From the NCBI GenBank assembly GCA_963702495.1, contig CAVPDA010000015.1:92432-156431 (forward strand): 64,000 nucleotides of DNA, given 5' to 3'. Every line of letters begins with the position of its first letter. The first letter of the stretch is position 1. Under the pieces are notes generated by a model that did no database searches, was not told the DNA's origin, and worked only from the letters and a program-made list of their open reading frames with translations. Of this stretch, positions 33,528 through 42,314 are shown in pieces. Origin of the DNA: CAVPDA01 sp963702495. Its GTDB lineage: Bacteria > Pseudomonadota > Gammaproteobacteria > Burkholderiales > Rhodocyclaceae. A program made the position numbers and the translations under genes.

Positions 33528-36396
33528 TCAGACCGCGGCGCGTTTGCGCTTGCGGATCGGCTGTTGCGCCGGGCCGCGTCCGCCGAGCAGCTTCGCCAGA
33601 TAGCGGCCGGTGTAGCTGTGCTCCTGGGCCGATACCTGTTCCGGCGTGCCGACGGCGATGATCTGGCCGCCGCCGTCGCCGCCCTCGGGACCGAGGTCGA
33701 TCACCCAGTCGGCGGTCTTGATCACATCCAGGTTGTGCTCGATGACGACGATGGTGTTGCCGTGGTCGCGCAGGCGGTGCAGCACCTTGAGCAGCATCTC
33801 GATGTCGCGGAAATGCAGGCCGGTGGTCGGCTCGTCCAGGATGTACAGGGTACGGCCGGTATCGCGCTTGGAAAGTTCCAGCGCCAGCTTGACCCGCTGC
33901 GCTTCGCCGCCGGAGAGGGTGGTCGCCGACTGGCCCAATTCGATGTAGCCCAGGCCCACCTCCGTCAGGGTTTCCAGCTTGCGCGCCACCACCGGCACGG
34001 CGGCGAAGAAGTCGCGCGCCTGCTCCACCGTCATCTGCAGCACGTCGTGGATGGTCTTGCCCTTGTAGCGGATTTCCAGCGTCTCGCGGTTGTAGCGCTT
34101 GCCGTGGCAGACGTCGCAGGGGACGAAGATGTCGGGCAGGAAATGCATCTCCACCTTGATCAGGCCGTCGCCCTGGCAGGCCTCGCAGCGTCCGCCCTTG
34201 ACGTTGAAGGAGAAGCGCCCCGGCCCGTAGCCGCGGCTGCGCGCTTCCTGCGTGCCGGCGAACAGCTCGCGGATCGGCGTCAGCAGGCCGGTGTAGGTGG
34301 CCGGGATTGGAGCGGGGCGTGCGGCCGATGGGCGACTGGTCGACGCTGATCACCTTGTCGAAGAACTCCAGGCCTTCGATTTCGTCATGGGGCGCGGCTT
34401 CGGTGGACGAGCCGTAGAGGAAGCGCGCCGCGGCCGCATAGAGGGTGTCGTTGATGAGCGTCGATTTGCCCGAGCCCGAGACGCCGGTGACGCAGGTGAA
34501 CAGTCCCACCGGCAGTTCCAGCGTGACGTTCTTGAGGTTGTTGCCGCGCGCGCCGGTGATCTTCAGCAGGCGCATCGGATTGACCGGCTGGCGCCGCGCC
34601 GGAATCGGGATGCTGAGGCGCCCGGAAAGATAGGCGCCGGTGAGCGAGTCGGGATGATTCTCGATGTCCCGGGGCGTGCCTTCGGCGACGATGCGGCCGC
34701 CGTGCTCGCCGGCGCCGGGGCCCATGTCCACCACATGGTCGGCCGCTTCGATGGCCTCCTGATCGTGCTCCACCACGATCACCGTGTTGCCCAGGTCGCG
34801 CAGTTCCGCCAGCGTCTGCAGCAGCCGCGCGTTGTCGCGCTGGTGCAGGCCGATGGAGGGCTCGTCCAGCACGTACATGACGCCGGTGAGGCCGGAGCCG
34901 ATCTGCGAGGCGAGGCGGATGCGTTGCGCCTCGCCGCCGGACAGGGTCTCGGCCGAGCGGTCCAGAGACAGATAGTCGAGGCCGACGTTGATGAGGAAGG
35001 CGACGCGGGTGACGATCTCGTGCACGATCTTTTCCGCCACCTGCTGCCGGTGGCCGGTCAGCCTCAGGTCGGCGAAGAAGCGGCGCGTCTCCGCCAGCGA
35101 CCAGCCGCCCACCTCGGGCAGGGCGCGCTCGCCGATGGTGACGTGGCGCGCCTCGCGCCGCAGCCGCGCGCCGCCGCATTCGGGGCAGGGGCGGGTGGCG
35201 AGGTACTTGGCCAGTTCCTCGCGCACGACGACCGAGTCGGTCTCCTTGTAGCGGCGTTCCAGGCTGGGAACGATGCCCTCGAACACGTGTTCGCGGATCA
35301 CCGCGCGGCCGCCGTCGGACAGGTAGCGGAAGGGAATCTTCTCCTTGCCCGATCCCTGCAGCACGACTTCCCGCACCGGCTCGGGCAGGGATTCGAACGG
35401 CTGCTCGATGTCGAAGCCGTAGTGGCTGGCCAGACTGGCGAGCATCTGGAAATAGAACTGGTTGCGCCGGTCCCAGCCGCGGATGCAGCCCGATGCCAGC
35501 GACAGATGCGGGTAGGCGACCACCCGCGCCGGATCGAAGAAACTGACGGTGCCGAGGCCGTCGCAGCGCGGGCAGGCGCCCATCGGGTTGTTGAAGGAAA
35601 ACAGGCGCGGCTCCAGTTCGGCCAGCGAGAAGCTGCACACCGGGCAGGCGAACTTGGCGGAGAACAGATGTTCCTTGCCGCCGTCCATCTCCACCGCGAC
35701 GGCGCGGCCGTCGGCGTGGGTGAGGGCGGTTTCGAAGGACTCGGCCAGACGCTGGCGCGCGTCGGGACGCACCTTGAGCCGGTCCACCACGACGTCCACG
35801 CTGTGCTTGGTGTTCTTGGCGAGCTTGGGCAGGTTGTCGATGTCGTGGACGATGCCATCCACCCGCAGCCGCACGAAACCCTGCGCCCGCAACTCGACGA
35901 AGAGGTCGGCCTGCTCGCCTTTGCGCCCGCTGACCACCGGCGCCAGGATCATCAGCTTGGTGTCTTCGGGCAGCGCGAGCACGGCGTCCACCATCTGCGA
36001 CACGGTGCTCGCCTCCAACGGGAGTCCGTGCTCCGGACAGTGCGGCGTGCCGGCGCGGGCATAGAGCAGGCGCAGATAGTCGTGGATCTCGGTGACGGTG
36101 CCGACGGTGGAGCGCGGGTTGTGGCTGGTGGCCTTCTGTTCGATGGAGATGGCCGGAGACAGGCCTTCGATCAGATCGACATCGGGCTTTTCCATCAACT
36201 GCAGGAACTGGCGCGCATAGGCGGAGAGGGATTCGACGTAGCGCCGCTGGCCCTCCGCATAGAGCGTGTCGAAAGCGAGCGAGGACTTGCCGGAGCCCGA
36301 CAGCCCGGTGATCACCGTCAGCTTGTTGCGCGGCAGATCGAGGCTGATGTTCTTCAGGTTGTGGGTGCGGGCACCGCGGATGCGGATCTCGTCCAT
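33528..36396 (-). CDS. uvrA: Excinuclease ABC subunit A, frameshifted by one extra base
   Basis: The DNA-damage recognition ATPase of nucleotide excision repair. ATG at 36396 begins MDEIRIRGARTHNLKNI. First Walker A ITGLSGSGKSSLAFDTLYAEG; zinc-finger cysteines CPVCSFS...CPRC; signature LSGGEAQRIRLASQIGSGL; second Walker A VTGVSGSGKSTLINDTL. The frame is lost at 34301-34305 (CCGGG): with one G fewer it reads RSNPATYTGLLTPIREL and joins the second frame (VEMHFLPDIFVPCDVCHGKRYN, LSGGEAQRVKLALELSKR, LDEPTTGLHFRDI) to a stop at 33528-33530. The repaired protein has 955 residues (E. coli 940). The divergent neighbours (MFS transporter, ssb) are the common proteobacterial arrangement. Confidence 0.95.
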
Positions 36397-36465
36397 GGGC
36401 GTCTGGCTGGCGGGGAAGCGGGCTAACCGGCTAATATAGCCGCTTTTTCGTCCCCGCCTCAATCC

Positions 36466-37845
36466 ATGCACGCTGGCGAAAAGATGACCGCCTTCGAACT
36501 GCGCGCGACCGTCGCGCTGGCGGCGGTGTTCGCGCTGCGGCTGTTCGGCATGTTCTCCATCCTGCCGGTGCTGGCGCTCCATGCGCAGGAAGTGCCCGGC
36601 GGCGCCAGCCCGTTCCTGATCGGCGTGGCCTTGGGCATCGACGGCCTGGCGCAGGCGTTCCTGCAGATTCCATTCGGCCTGCTGTCGGACCGCTACGGCC
36701 GTAAGCGCGTGATCTACGCCGGACTCGCCCTGTTCGCCGTGGGCAGTTTCATCGCTGCCAGCGCCGGCGACATCTACATCATCATTCTCGGCCGCCTGGT
36801 GCAGGGCACGGGTGCGATAGCGGCGGCGGTGATCGCCCTCACCGCCGACCTGACGCGCGAGGAGCACCGGGGCAAGGCGATGGCGGTGATCGGCATGAGC
36901 ATCGGCGTCACCTTCGGCGCTTCGCTGGTGCTGGGGCCGGCCCTCAAGCACTGGATCGGCGTGCCGGGCATCTTTGCGCTGACCGGCGTGCTGGCCATCG
37001 CGGCGATGGCGGTGGTGAAATTCGTCATTCCCAACCCCCAGGCGAGCCGCGTGCATGCGGACGCGGAGACCGTGCCCGAGCAGATCGGTGCCGTGCTTCG
37101 GAACACCGAACTGCAGCGCCTCAATTTCGGCATCTTCAGCCTGCATGCCGCCATGCGCGGCCTGTTCGTGGTCATACCACTGGTCCTCGTCAGCGTCGGC
37201 AACCTGACGGTCGACCAGCACTGGAAGGTCTATCTGCCGGTGATGGCGATCTCCTTCGTCGCCGTCATACCGGCCATCATCGTCGCCGAGTCGCGCGGCA
37301 AGATGAAACCGGTGTTCGCCGGGGCGGTGGCTTTGCTGTTCGTCGCCACGCTGCTGATGGCGGTGTTCCTCGACAACTTCACCGGCGTCGTCGCCACGCT
37401 GTTCCTGTTCTTCCTCGCCTTCAACCTGCTGGAGGCGACGCTTCCTTCCCTCGTGTCCAAGATCGCGCCGGCCGGCAGCAAGGGCACGGCCATCGGCGTC
37501 TATAACAGCTTCCAGTTCCTCGGGCTGTTCCTCGGCGGCGTCCTGGGCGGTTTTCTCGCCGAGCACGTGAGCCCGGCGGCTGTTTTCGTCTTTGCCGCAG
37601 GGTTGGCCGTCGCCTGGCTGCTGCTGGCCATCTCCATGCAGCCGCCGCCCGCCGTGCGCACGCGGATGTATCACGTCGGCGAGATGAGCGAAACGCGGGG
37701 CCGCCAGTTGTCGTCGGACCTGGCCCGCATCGAAGGTGTCGCCGAGGCGGTCGTGATCGCGACGGAGGGTGTGGCATACTTGAAAGTGCGCCTGGGCGAA
37801 TGGGATGAAGCGGGCGCCCTGGCATTGATCGAAAGAGGGACATGA
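36466..37845 (+). CDS. YajR-type major facilitator transporter
   Basis: A 459-residue 12-helix MFS permease. The motif between helices 2 and 3 is GLLSDRYGRKRVIYAG (family motif A). Additional signatures are GRLVQGTGAIAAAVIALTADL and NFGIFSLHAAMRGLFVVIPL. After helix 12 a soluble tail of about 65 residues (SSDLARIEGVAEAVVIATEGVAYLKV) has the ferredoxin-like alpha-beta pattern of the YAM domain found in E. coli YajR. Substrate unknown. ATG at 36466 or 36484 (MTAFELRA) are both possible. The stop codon is one base from the ssb start, so the two genes are coupled. Confidence 0.85.
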   Translation: MHAGEKMTAFELRATVALAAVFALRLFGMFSILPVLALHAQEVPGGASPFLIGVALGIDGLAQAFLQIPFGLLSDRYGRKRVIYAGLALFAVGSFIAASAGDIYIIILGRLVQGTGAIAAAVIALTADLTREEHRGKAMAVIGMSIGVTFGASLVLGPALKHWIGVPGIFALTGVLAIAAMAVVKFVIPNPQASRVHADAETVPEQIGAVLRNTELQRLNFGIFSLHAAMRGLFVVIPLVLVSVGNLTVDQHWKVYLPVMAISFVAVIPAIIVAESRGKMKPVFAGAVALLFVATLLMAVFLDNFTGVVATLFLFFLAFNLLEATLPSLVSKIAPAGSKGTAIGVYNSFQFLGLFLGGVLGGFLAEHVSPAAVFVFAAGLAVAWLLLAISMQPPPAVRTRMYHVGEMSETRGRQLSSDLARIEGVAEAVVIATEGVAYLKVRLGEWDEAGALALIERGT

Positions 37846-37846
37846 A

Positions 37847-38296
37847 ATGGCATCCGTAAACAAGGTGATTCTGGTCGGCAATCTGGGGCGCGATCCCGAG
37901 ACCCGCTACTTGCCCAGCGGCGATGCGATCACCAACATCACGCTCGCCACCACCGATACGTGGAAGGACAAGGCGACCGGCGAGAAAAAGGAAGCGACCG
38001 AATGGCACCGCGTCGCCTTCTTCGGCAAGCTGGCGGAGATCGCCGGCCAGTACCTGAAGAAGGGCTCCCAGGTCTACGTCGAGGGGTCGCTGCGCACCCG
38101 AAAGTGGCAGGACAAGGAAGGCCAGGAGCGCTACACCACCGAGATTCGCGCCGACACCATGCAGATGCTGGGTTCGCGCCAGGGCATGGGCGAGGCGCCG
38201 CCGCGGGAATCCGCAGCCCCGGCGCCAACGGGCGGTCCGGCGCAAAAGCCGGCAGCTTCAGGTTTCGGCGACATGGACGACGACATTCCGTTCTGA
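37847..38296 (+). CDS. ssb: Single-stranded DNA-binding protein
   Basis: A 149-residue SSB. OB fold: MASVNKVILVGNLGRDPETRYLPSGDAITNITLATTDTW, WHRVAFFGKLAEIAGQYLKKGSQVYVEGSLRTRKWQDKEG. A glycine/proline/alanine-rich linker ends in the acidic tip MDDDIPF that recruits repair and replication partners. GAAAGAGGG precedes the ATG. Confidence 0.97.
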   Translation: MASVNKVILVGNLGRDPETRYLPSGDAITNITLATTDTWKDKATGEKKEATEWHRVAFFGKLAEIAGQYLKKGSQVYVEGSLRTRKWQDKEGQERYTTEIRADTMQMLGSRQGMGEAPPRESAAPAPTGGPAQKPAASGFGDMDDDIPF

Positions 38297-38508
38297 GCAG
38301 GACGTCTCGCCGTGGCCGGCTGAGGCCCTGGAATCCGCCGGCCGGCGGGTAGCGGTTCGCGGCCCCCCGGACTGCGGGGGCGGGGCGGAGGACGAGAAGG
38401 GGGCGCGGATCGGCGCCGCAGGGAGGGCGCGGGCGATCCGTAATCGAACGACATTAAGCACGAGCGCAGTAAGCCGTTACAATCTCGGTTGGAGGGAGCG
38501 GGACGGCA

Positions 38509-39606
38509 ATGGCGATTCTGGTCTGGAACGAAGACTACCGCGTCGGCCTGGACGAGGTGGATCAGCAGCATCAGGGGCTGGTGGACATGATCAACCGGCT
38601 GGATGGCGCCATATCCGACGGCGAGCCCAGCGACGTGATCGTGCGGCTGCTGGCGGACCTGAAGTCCTACACCCACTACCACTTCTCCACCGAAGAGCAC
38701 CTCATGCGCGAGTGTGCCTGCGAACCGGCGCACATCCGGCTGCACCTGCGCCAGCATCGGGATTTCGAGCGCTCCCTCGAGCAGTTCTCCCGCGCCTACG
38801 ACGTCAGCGGTTCGGTCGGGGCCGGATCGCTGCTGGAGTTCCTGCTGAAGTGGCTGATGTCGCACATCATGGGTTCCGACAAGGAACTGGGGCGCCTGAT
38901 TCGCGGCGAGGGCGAGACCCACGGCGGAAGCCTGTCCGCCTCCGAGCGCGAGCGCTGGCTGCAACGGCAGCTCGATCAGGAGGTCGCCCAGCGCAACATG
39001 CTCAGCGCGCTGCGCGAGGCGGAGAGCCGTTTCCGCGTTATCGCCGATACCGTGCCGGTGCTGATCTGGATGGGCGATTCCGGCGGCGGCCGCTCCTTCT
39101 TCAACAAGACCTGGCTCGATTTCACCGGCCGCAATGCGGATGCCGAGTCCGGCTGGGGCTGGCTCAGCAGCGTGCATCCGGATGACCGTGGGCGCCTGCT
39201 GGAGACCTTCCGCCAGGCCCTGCTCGGGCGTCAGGATTACTCCGCCGAATACCAGTTGCGGCGCAAGGACGGCGAATACCGCTGGATGGTCGAGAACGGC
39301 GTTCCCCGCAACACCCGCAGCGGGACCTTCACCGGCTTCATCGGTTCCACCACCGACATCTCGGAGCGCAAGGAAGCGGAGTTCGCCGCGAAACGCGCCT
39401 GTGACCAGTTGGAAACCGAGGCGTCGTCGCGCGCCGTGAAGATCCGCGAGCTGGCGGCAAAGCTGGAGCGGATTCGACGTGAGCTGCGCGACAGCGAAGC
39501 GGAGCCGGCGCTAGAACCCGAGCTGCGCAGCCTGGTCCGAGAGATCGACGAGGCGCTGGAACTCGTTTCCGCCTGTTTGCCCGAACGGGCGGCTGCCCTC
39601 ACCTGA
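38509..39606 (+). CDS. Hemerythrin-PAS sensor protein without output domain
   Basis: A 365-residue cytoplasmic protein. The N-terminal bacteriohemerythrin domain has all seven di-iron ligands in correct spacing: His21, His58, Glu62, His79, His83, His119 and Asp124. A helical linker (about residues 140-170) leads to a PAS/PAC domain of the PAS_3 type (FRVIADTVPVLIWMGDSGG, GWGWLSSVHPDDRGRLLETF, YQLRRKDGEYRWMVENGVPR, GSTTDISERKEAE). A C-terminal coiled coil (about 300-360, KLERIRRELRDSEAE) follows. No GGDEF, EAL, histidine kinase or receiver domain follows, so signalling must be by protein contact. It probably senses O2 or redox state. Single gene between ssb and the convergent hldE-like gene. 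Confidence 0.85.
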   Translation: MAILVWNEDYRVGLDEVDQQHQGLVDMINRLDGAISDGEPSDVIVRLLADLKSYTHYHFSTEEHLMRECACEPAHIRLHLRQHRDFERSLEQFSRAYDVSGSVGAGSLLEFLLKWLMSHIMGSDKELGRLIRGEGETHGGSLSASERERWLQRQLDQEVAQRNMLSALREAESRFRVIADTVPVLIWMGDSGGGRSFFNKTWLDFTGRNADAESGWGWLSSVHPDDRGRLLETFRQALLGRQDYSAEYQLRRKDGEYRWMVENGVPRNTRSGTFTGFIGSTTDISERKEAEFAAKRACDQLETEASSRAVKIRELAAKLERIRRELRDSEAEPALEPELRSLVREIDEALELVSACLPERAAALT

Positions 39607-39630
39607 AACGCCGCATCCGGCGGCGCGCCG

Positions 39631-40119
39631 TCAGCCGGCGCGGATCTTCGCCAGCGTCGCCGTGGTGGAGCGCTCGAACAGAAACGGAATCGACACCGCG
39701 CGCCCGCCCCAGGATTGCACCTCGGGCGCACCGACCATCTGCGCCAGCGGCCAGTCGCCGCCCTTCACCAGCACGTCCGGCCGGCATTCCAGAATGCGCG
39801 CGAGCGGCGTGTCCTCCTCGAACCAGGTGACGAGGCTCACGCACTCCAGCGCCGCCATCACCGCGAGACGGTCTTCCAGCCGATTGATCGGCCGGTCCTC
39901 GCCCTTGCCCAGCCGTTTCACCGAGGCATCGCTGTTCAGCGCCACCACCATGCTGGATCCCAGGCTGCGCGCCTGGGCGAGGTAGGTGACATGGCCGCGG
40001 TGCAGGATGTCGAACACGCCGTTGGTGAACACAAGGGGACGGACGAGGCGCCCGACCTGCGCGGCGAGCCGCTGCGGCGGGCAGATCTTGGCTTCGAAGG
40101 CAGGGGCGGAAACGTTCAT
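39631..40119 (-). CDS. HldE/RfaE-type nucleotidyltransferase (stand-alone)
   Basis: A 162-residue cytidylyltransferase-fold enzyme matching the C-terminal half of E. coli HldE, which adenylates D-glycero-beta-D-manno-heptose 1-phosphate for LPS core synthesis. Motifs: VFTNGVFDILHRGHVTYL (HxGH nucleotide-binding), ALNSDASVKRLGKGEDRPIN and RPDVLVKGGDW. ATG at 40119; the frame upstream has no similarity. In betaproteobacteria kinase and transferase are commonly separate genes (hldA, hldC). Confidence 0.9.
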   Translation of the reverse strand: MNVSAPAFEAKICPPQRLAAQVGRLVRPLVFTNGVFDILHRGHVTYLAQARSLGSSMVVALNSDASVKRLGKGEDRPINRLEDRLAVMAALECVSLVTWFEEDTPLARILECRPDVLVKGGDWPLAQMVGAPEVQSWGGRAVSIPFLFERSTTATLAKIRAG

Positions 40120-40205
40120 CGGGCCGAGGGCGGACGAGGATGCGCCGCATTGTACCGGCGAACATCGCCGCGAGATGCGGCTGCGCCCGGAACGGGGTGC
40201 GCAGG

Positions 40206-41033
40206 CTACGCCGCCGCCAACTCCTTGCGGTAGCGATTGAGGTCCGCCACGGTCTCGAACTTGCGCTCGAACAGGCTGGACAGGTTGCGCAGGATGCCGC
40301 CGATGACCCGCGCTTCCCAATGCTTGTCGAAGTTGATCTGCTCCGACAGCCAGCGCTCCAGCCAGTCTGGATCCGGCACACGGCTTTGCACCGTGTCGCG
40401 CGGGTAGAGATCCTTGTTAACATGCAGATTGGTGGGATGCAGCGGACGGCTGCTGCGCGCCGAACTGGCCATCAGCACGCCGAGCTTGGCGAAGGCAGCG
40501 CGTGCCTGGTCGCCGAAGCGTTCGATGGCCTGTTTCATGTACTTGAGGTAGGCACCGCCGTGGCGTGCCTCGTCGCGCGAGATCAGGTCGTAGATGTGCT
40601 TGATGACCGGTTCGGTGTGCCATTCGGAGGCGCGGCGATACCACTGCGTAAGCCGTACTTCGCCGCAGAAATGCAGCATCAGGGTTTCCAGCGGCGGCGC
40701 CGGATCGAACTCGAAGCGCACCTCGTGCAACTCCTCTTCCGTCGGCGCCAGGTCGGGGCGGAAGCGCTGCAGGTAGTCCATCAGCACCAGGGCGTGCTTC
40801 TGCTCCTCGTAGAACCAGACCGACATGAAGGCCGAAAAGTCCGAGTCGCCGCGGTTGTCACGCAGGAACATTTCGGTGGCTGGCAGCGCCGACCACTCGG
40901 TGATGGCGTTCATCTTGACCGTGAGCGCCTGCTCCTCGGTCAGCTTGTCGCGTTCGAAACCGCCCCACGGCACGTCATGCTGCAGGCTCCAGCGGGCGGT
41001 TTCGAGCGACTTGAAGAGTTCGGGATAGAGCAT
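40206..41033 (-). CDS. Ferritin-like di-iron protein (acyl-ACP-desaturase-like)
   Basis: A 275-residue helical protein with two (E/D)ExxH iron-binding motifs: EEQKH (residues 76-80) and DEARH (154-158). Further acidic ligands probably lie in ITEWSALPATE (about 44-54) and EVRLTQWYRR (about 125). This is the arrangement of the acyl-ACP desaturase / ribonucleotide-reductase-like di-iron superfamily. The C-terminal part (TVQSRVPDPDWLERWLSEQINFDKHWEARVIGG) is unconserved to my eye. ATG at 41033. It is the next gene downstream of the B12-dependent regulator on the same strand (247-bp gap with a palindromic repeat), so a link to fatty-acid modification by the neighbouring operon is possible but inferred. 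Confidence 0.78.
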   Translation of the reverse strand: MLYPELFKSLETARWSLQHDVPWGGFERDKLTEEQALTVKMNAITEWSALPATEMFLRDNRGDSDFSAFMSVWFYEEQKHALVLMDYLQRFRPDLAPTEEELHEVRFEFDPAPPLETLMLHFCGEVRLTQWYRRASEWHTEPVIKHIYDLISRDEARHGGAYLKYMKQAIERFGDQARAAFAKLGVLMASSARSSRPLHPTNLHVNKDLYPRDTVQSRVPDPDWLERWLSEQINFDKHWEARVIGGILRNLSSLFERKFETVADLNRYRKELAAA

Positions 41034-41198
41034 GGTCGGACCTCGCCGAGGGTGGGGCCGGCGCTGCGCCGGCCCATGATCGCAGGACGCCCAGTCTACC
41101 AGACGCCGTTTGACGCCACGACCCAGCGCCAGGGCGGGTTCGCGCGAATGTTCCGGTCCGGTGTTTGAATTCATCGGGCCACGTCCGGCACTCCATGG

Positions 41199-41220
41199 TG
41201 CAGGGCGGGCCGCGCCCGCC
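41199..41220. repeat. GCAGGGCGGGC palindrome
   Basis: A short member of the GGGCGGGC/GCCCGCC family: GGGCGGGCCGCG facing CGCGCCCGCC. It lies between the regulator and the di-iron protein gene. Confidence 0.6.
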
Positions 41221-41280
41221 GCAGCCACCGATGATCCCGGCGCGCGGTACCGCAGCCGTGATGCGGGGATCGAGGCCCGG

Positions 41281-42210
41281 TCAGGAAAGATCGGGCCGCC
41301 GGCTGCCGCGCCACTCCCGCAGTGCTTCCAGCGTATCGCCGATGTCGCCGATGACGCGGATGCCTTCGAGCTGCCGCGCCTTGTCCCGCAGGGCCGCGCC
41401 GCCCGCCCAAACGCCGACGGAAGCAGGCAACGCCTGGCGCAACGCGTGGAGGGCGCTCAATGCCTGGCGTGCCGGATACGCTGCGCTGAACGACAGCGCC
41501 ACGATGTCTGCGGCGCTGGCCATCGCCGCCATTCGGATGTCCGGCAGCGGCGTGCGTGTGCCCAGGGACAGGCACTGGGCGCCCTCGGACGCCAGCAGCG
41601 CTTCGGCCATCAGCAGTCCGAGGCCGTGTTCTTCCTCCGGCAGGGTGGTGAGCAGGATGCGCGGCCGCTGCGCGCCCAACAGGTGGGCATTGATCGCGCC
41701 GCGCAACACGTTCTGGATCTGTTCCGTGTACAAGTGCTCTTCATATACCTGGACCTCGCCGCGCATCCATGCCTCGCCGATCTGCGCGTTGAACGGGCCA
41801 ACGATGTCCTGGACAAAACGTTGCAGGCCGTGTCTCATCAGCAACTGGCTGAGCGCGGCACGCAACTCTTCCGAGCGGTGCTGGCGGATCAGGGGCAGGA
41901 CGGCTGCGAATTCTGGGGGCGGCGCCGGTTCGCCGCGCACCGCGCCGTGCCGTTCCAACAGGACCGCCAGTTCGCTCGCGTCGGCGCCCATGAGCTTGCT
42001 CGGCCGCATGCCCTGATCCAGCAGGCGCTTGATCAAACGCAGCTTTTCCACCTGCTCCAGAGGGTAGAGGCGCTCGCCGAGGGCGTCGCGCTGCGGTACG
42101 GGGAAACCGTAGCGGCGCTCCCAGACCCGTAGCGTGTCCTTGGAGAGGCCGGTGTCCCGCTCCACGGCGCTGATGGACAGGGGCGCCAGCTTGTCGAACT
42201 GAATGTTCAT
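41281..42210 (-). CDS. MerR-family cobalamin-dependent (CarH/LitR-type) photoreceptor regulator
   Basis: A 309-residue regulator. Residues about 10-60 are a MerR helix-turn-helix (LSISAVERDTGLSKDTLRVWERRYGFPVPQRD, LYPLEQVEKLRLIKRLLDQG). Residues about 100-300 form a B12-binding helical bundle and Rossmann domain. Both signatures of AdoCbl photoreceptors are exact: W-x9-E-H at W148...E158-H159 (caps the adenosyl group in CarH) and E-x-H-x2-G at E193-H195-G198 (lower axial histidine). Known relatives bind operators in the dark and release them in light. ATG at 42210 lies one base from a 15-bp palindrome, suggesting autoregulation. It is divergent from a ten-gene operon. The upstream frame to 42480 covers the promoter region and was rejected. 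Confidence 0.93.
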   Translation of the reverse strand: MNIQFDKLAPLSISAVERDTGLSKDTLRVWERRYGFPVPQRDALGERLYPLEQVEKLRLIKRLLDQGMRPSKLMGADASELAVLLERHGAVRGEPAPPPEFAAVLPLIRQHRSEELRAALSQLLMRHGLQRFVQDIVGPFNAQIGEAWMRGEVQVYEEHLYTEQIQNVLRGAINAHLLGAQRPRILLTTLPEEEHGLGLLMAEALLASEGAQCLSLGTRTPLPDIRMAAMASAADIVALSFSAAYPARQALSALHALRQALPASVGVWAGGAALRDKARQLEGIRVIGDIGDTLEALREWRGSRRPDLS

Positions 42211-42225
42211 TTTGTCTTGGACAAA
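42211..42225. promoter_or_regulatory. Operator 1, TTTGTC-N3-GACAAA palindrome
   Basis: A perfect 6-bp-arm palindrome centred at 42218, between the regulator start codon and the plus-strand -35 box. Its centre is 63 bp (six helical turns at 10.5 bp) from that of operator 2. It is the likely binding site of the B12 regulator. Binding here would also cover the regulator's own translation start region. Confidence 0.7.
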
Positions 42226-42228
42226 CAC

Positions 42229-42257
42229 TTGACAACGTCGGAATGTGACGTTATGGT
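42229..42257 (+). promoter_or_regulatory. Sigma-70 promoter of the photo-oxidative operon
   Basis: Consensus -35 box TTGACA (42229-42234), 17-base spacer, -10 box TATGGT (42252-42257). Predicted start near 42264, giving an untranslated leader of about 330 bases before gpx. Flanked by operators 1 and 2. Confidence 0.75.
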
Positions 42258-42281
42258 AGCGGCACATTCTGATTGTGTCCA
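42253..42281 (-). promoter_or_regulatory. Promoter of the MerR/B12 regulator gene, overlapping the operon promoter
   Basis: On the minus strand: -35 box TGGACA (42276-42281), 17-base spacer, -10 box TACCAT (42253-42258). Its -10 box overlaps that of the plus-strand promoter by five bases, and its -35 lies inside operator 2, so regulator binding would shut off its own gene. Confidence 0.6.
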
Positions 42282-42288
42282 GGACAAA
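42273..42288. promoter_or_regulatory. Operator 2, TGTCC-A-GGACA palindrome
   Basis: A perfect 5-bp-arm palindrome (42276-42286, centre 42281) inside TTGTGTCCAGGACAAA. It shares the GGACAAA half-site with operator 1 and overlaps the start of the operon transcript. Confidence 0.65.
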
Positions 42289-42314
42289 TGCCATGAAAGG
42301 ACAAATGCCATGAA
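42281..42314. repeat. 17-bp perfect tandem duplication carrying an operator half-site
   Basis: AGGACAAATGCCATGAA occurs twice head to tail (42281-42297, 42298-42314). Each copy brings one GGACAAA half-site, so the region has three such half-sites in direct orientation (42219, 42282, 42299). Confidence 0.85.

Noticed and set aside
33502..37881. A 1459-codon frame containing UvrA with long extensions at both ends
   Set aside because: The upstream part is antisense to the transporter gene and the C-terminal part follows the frameshift; UvrA is 33528-36396 with one base removed.
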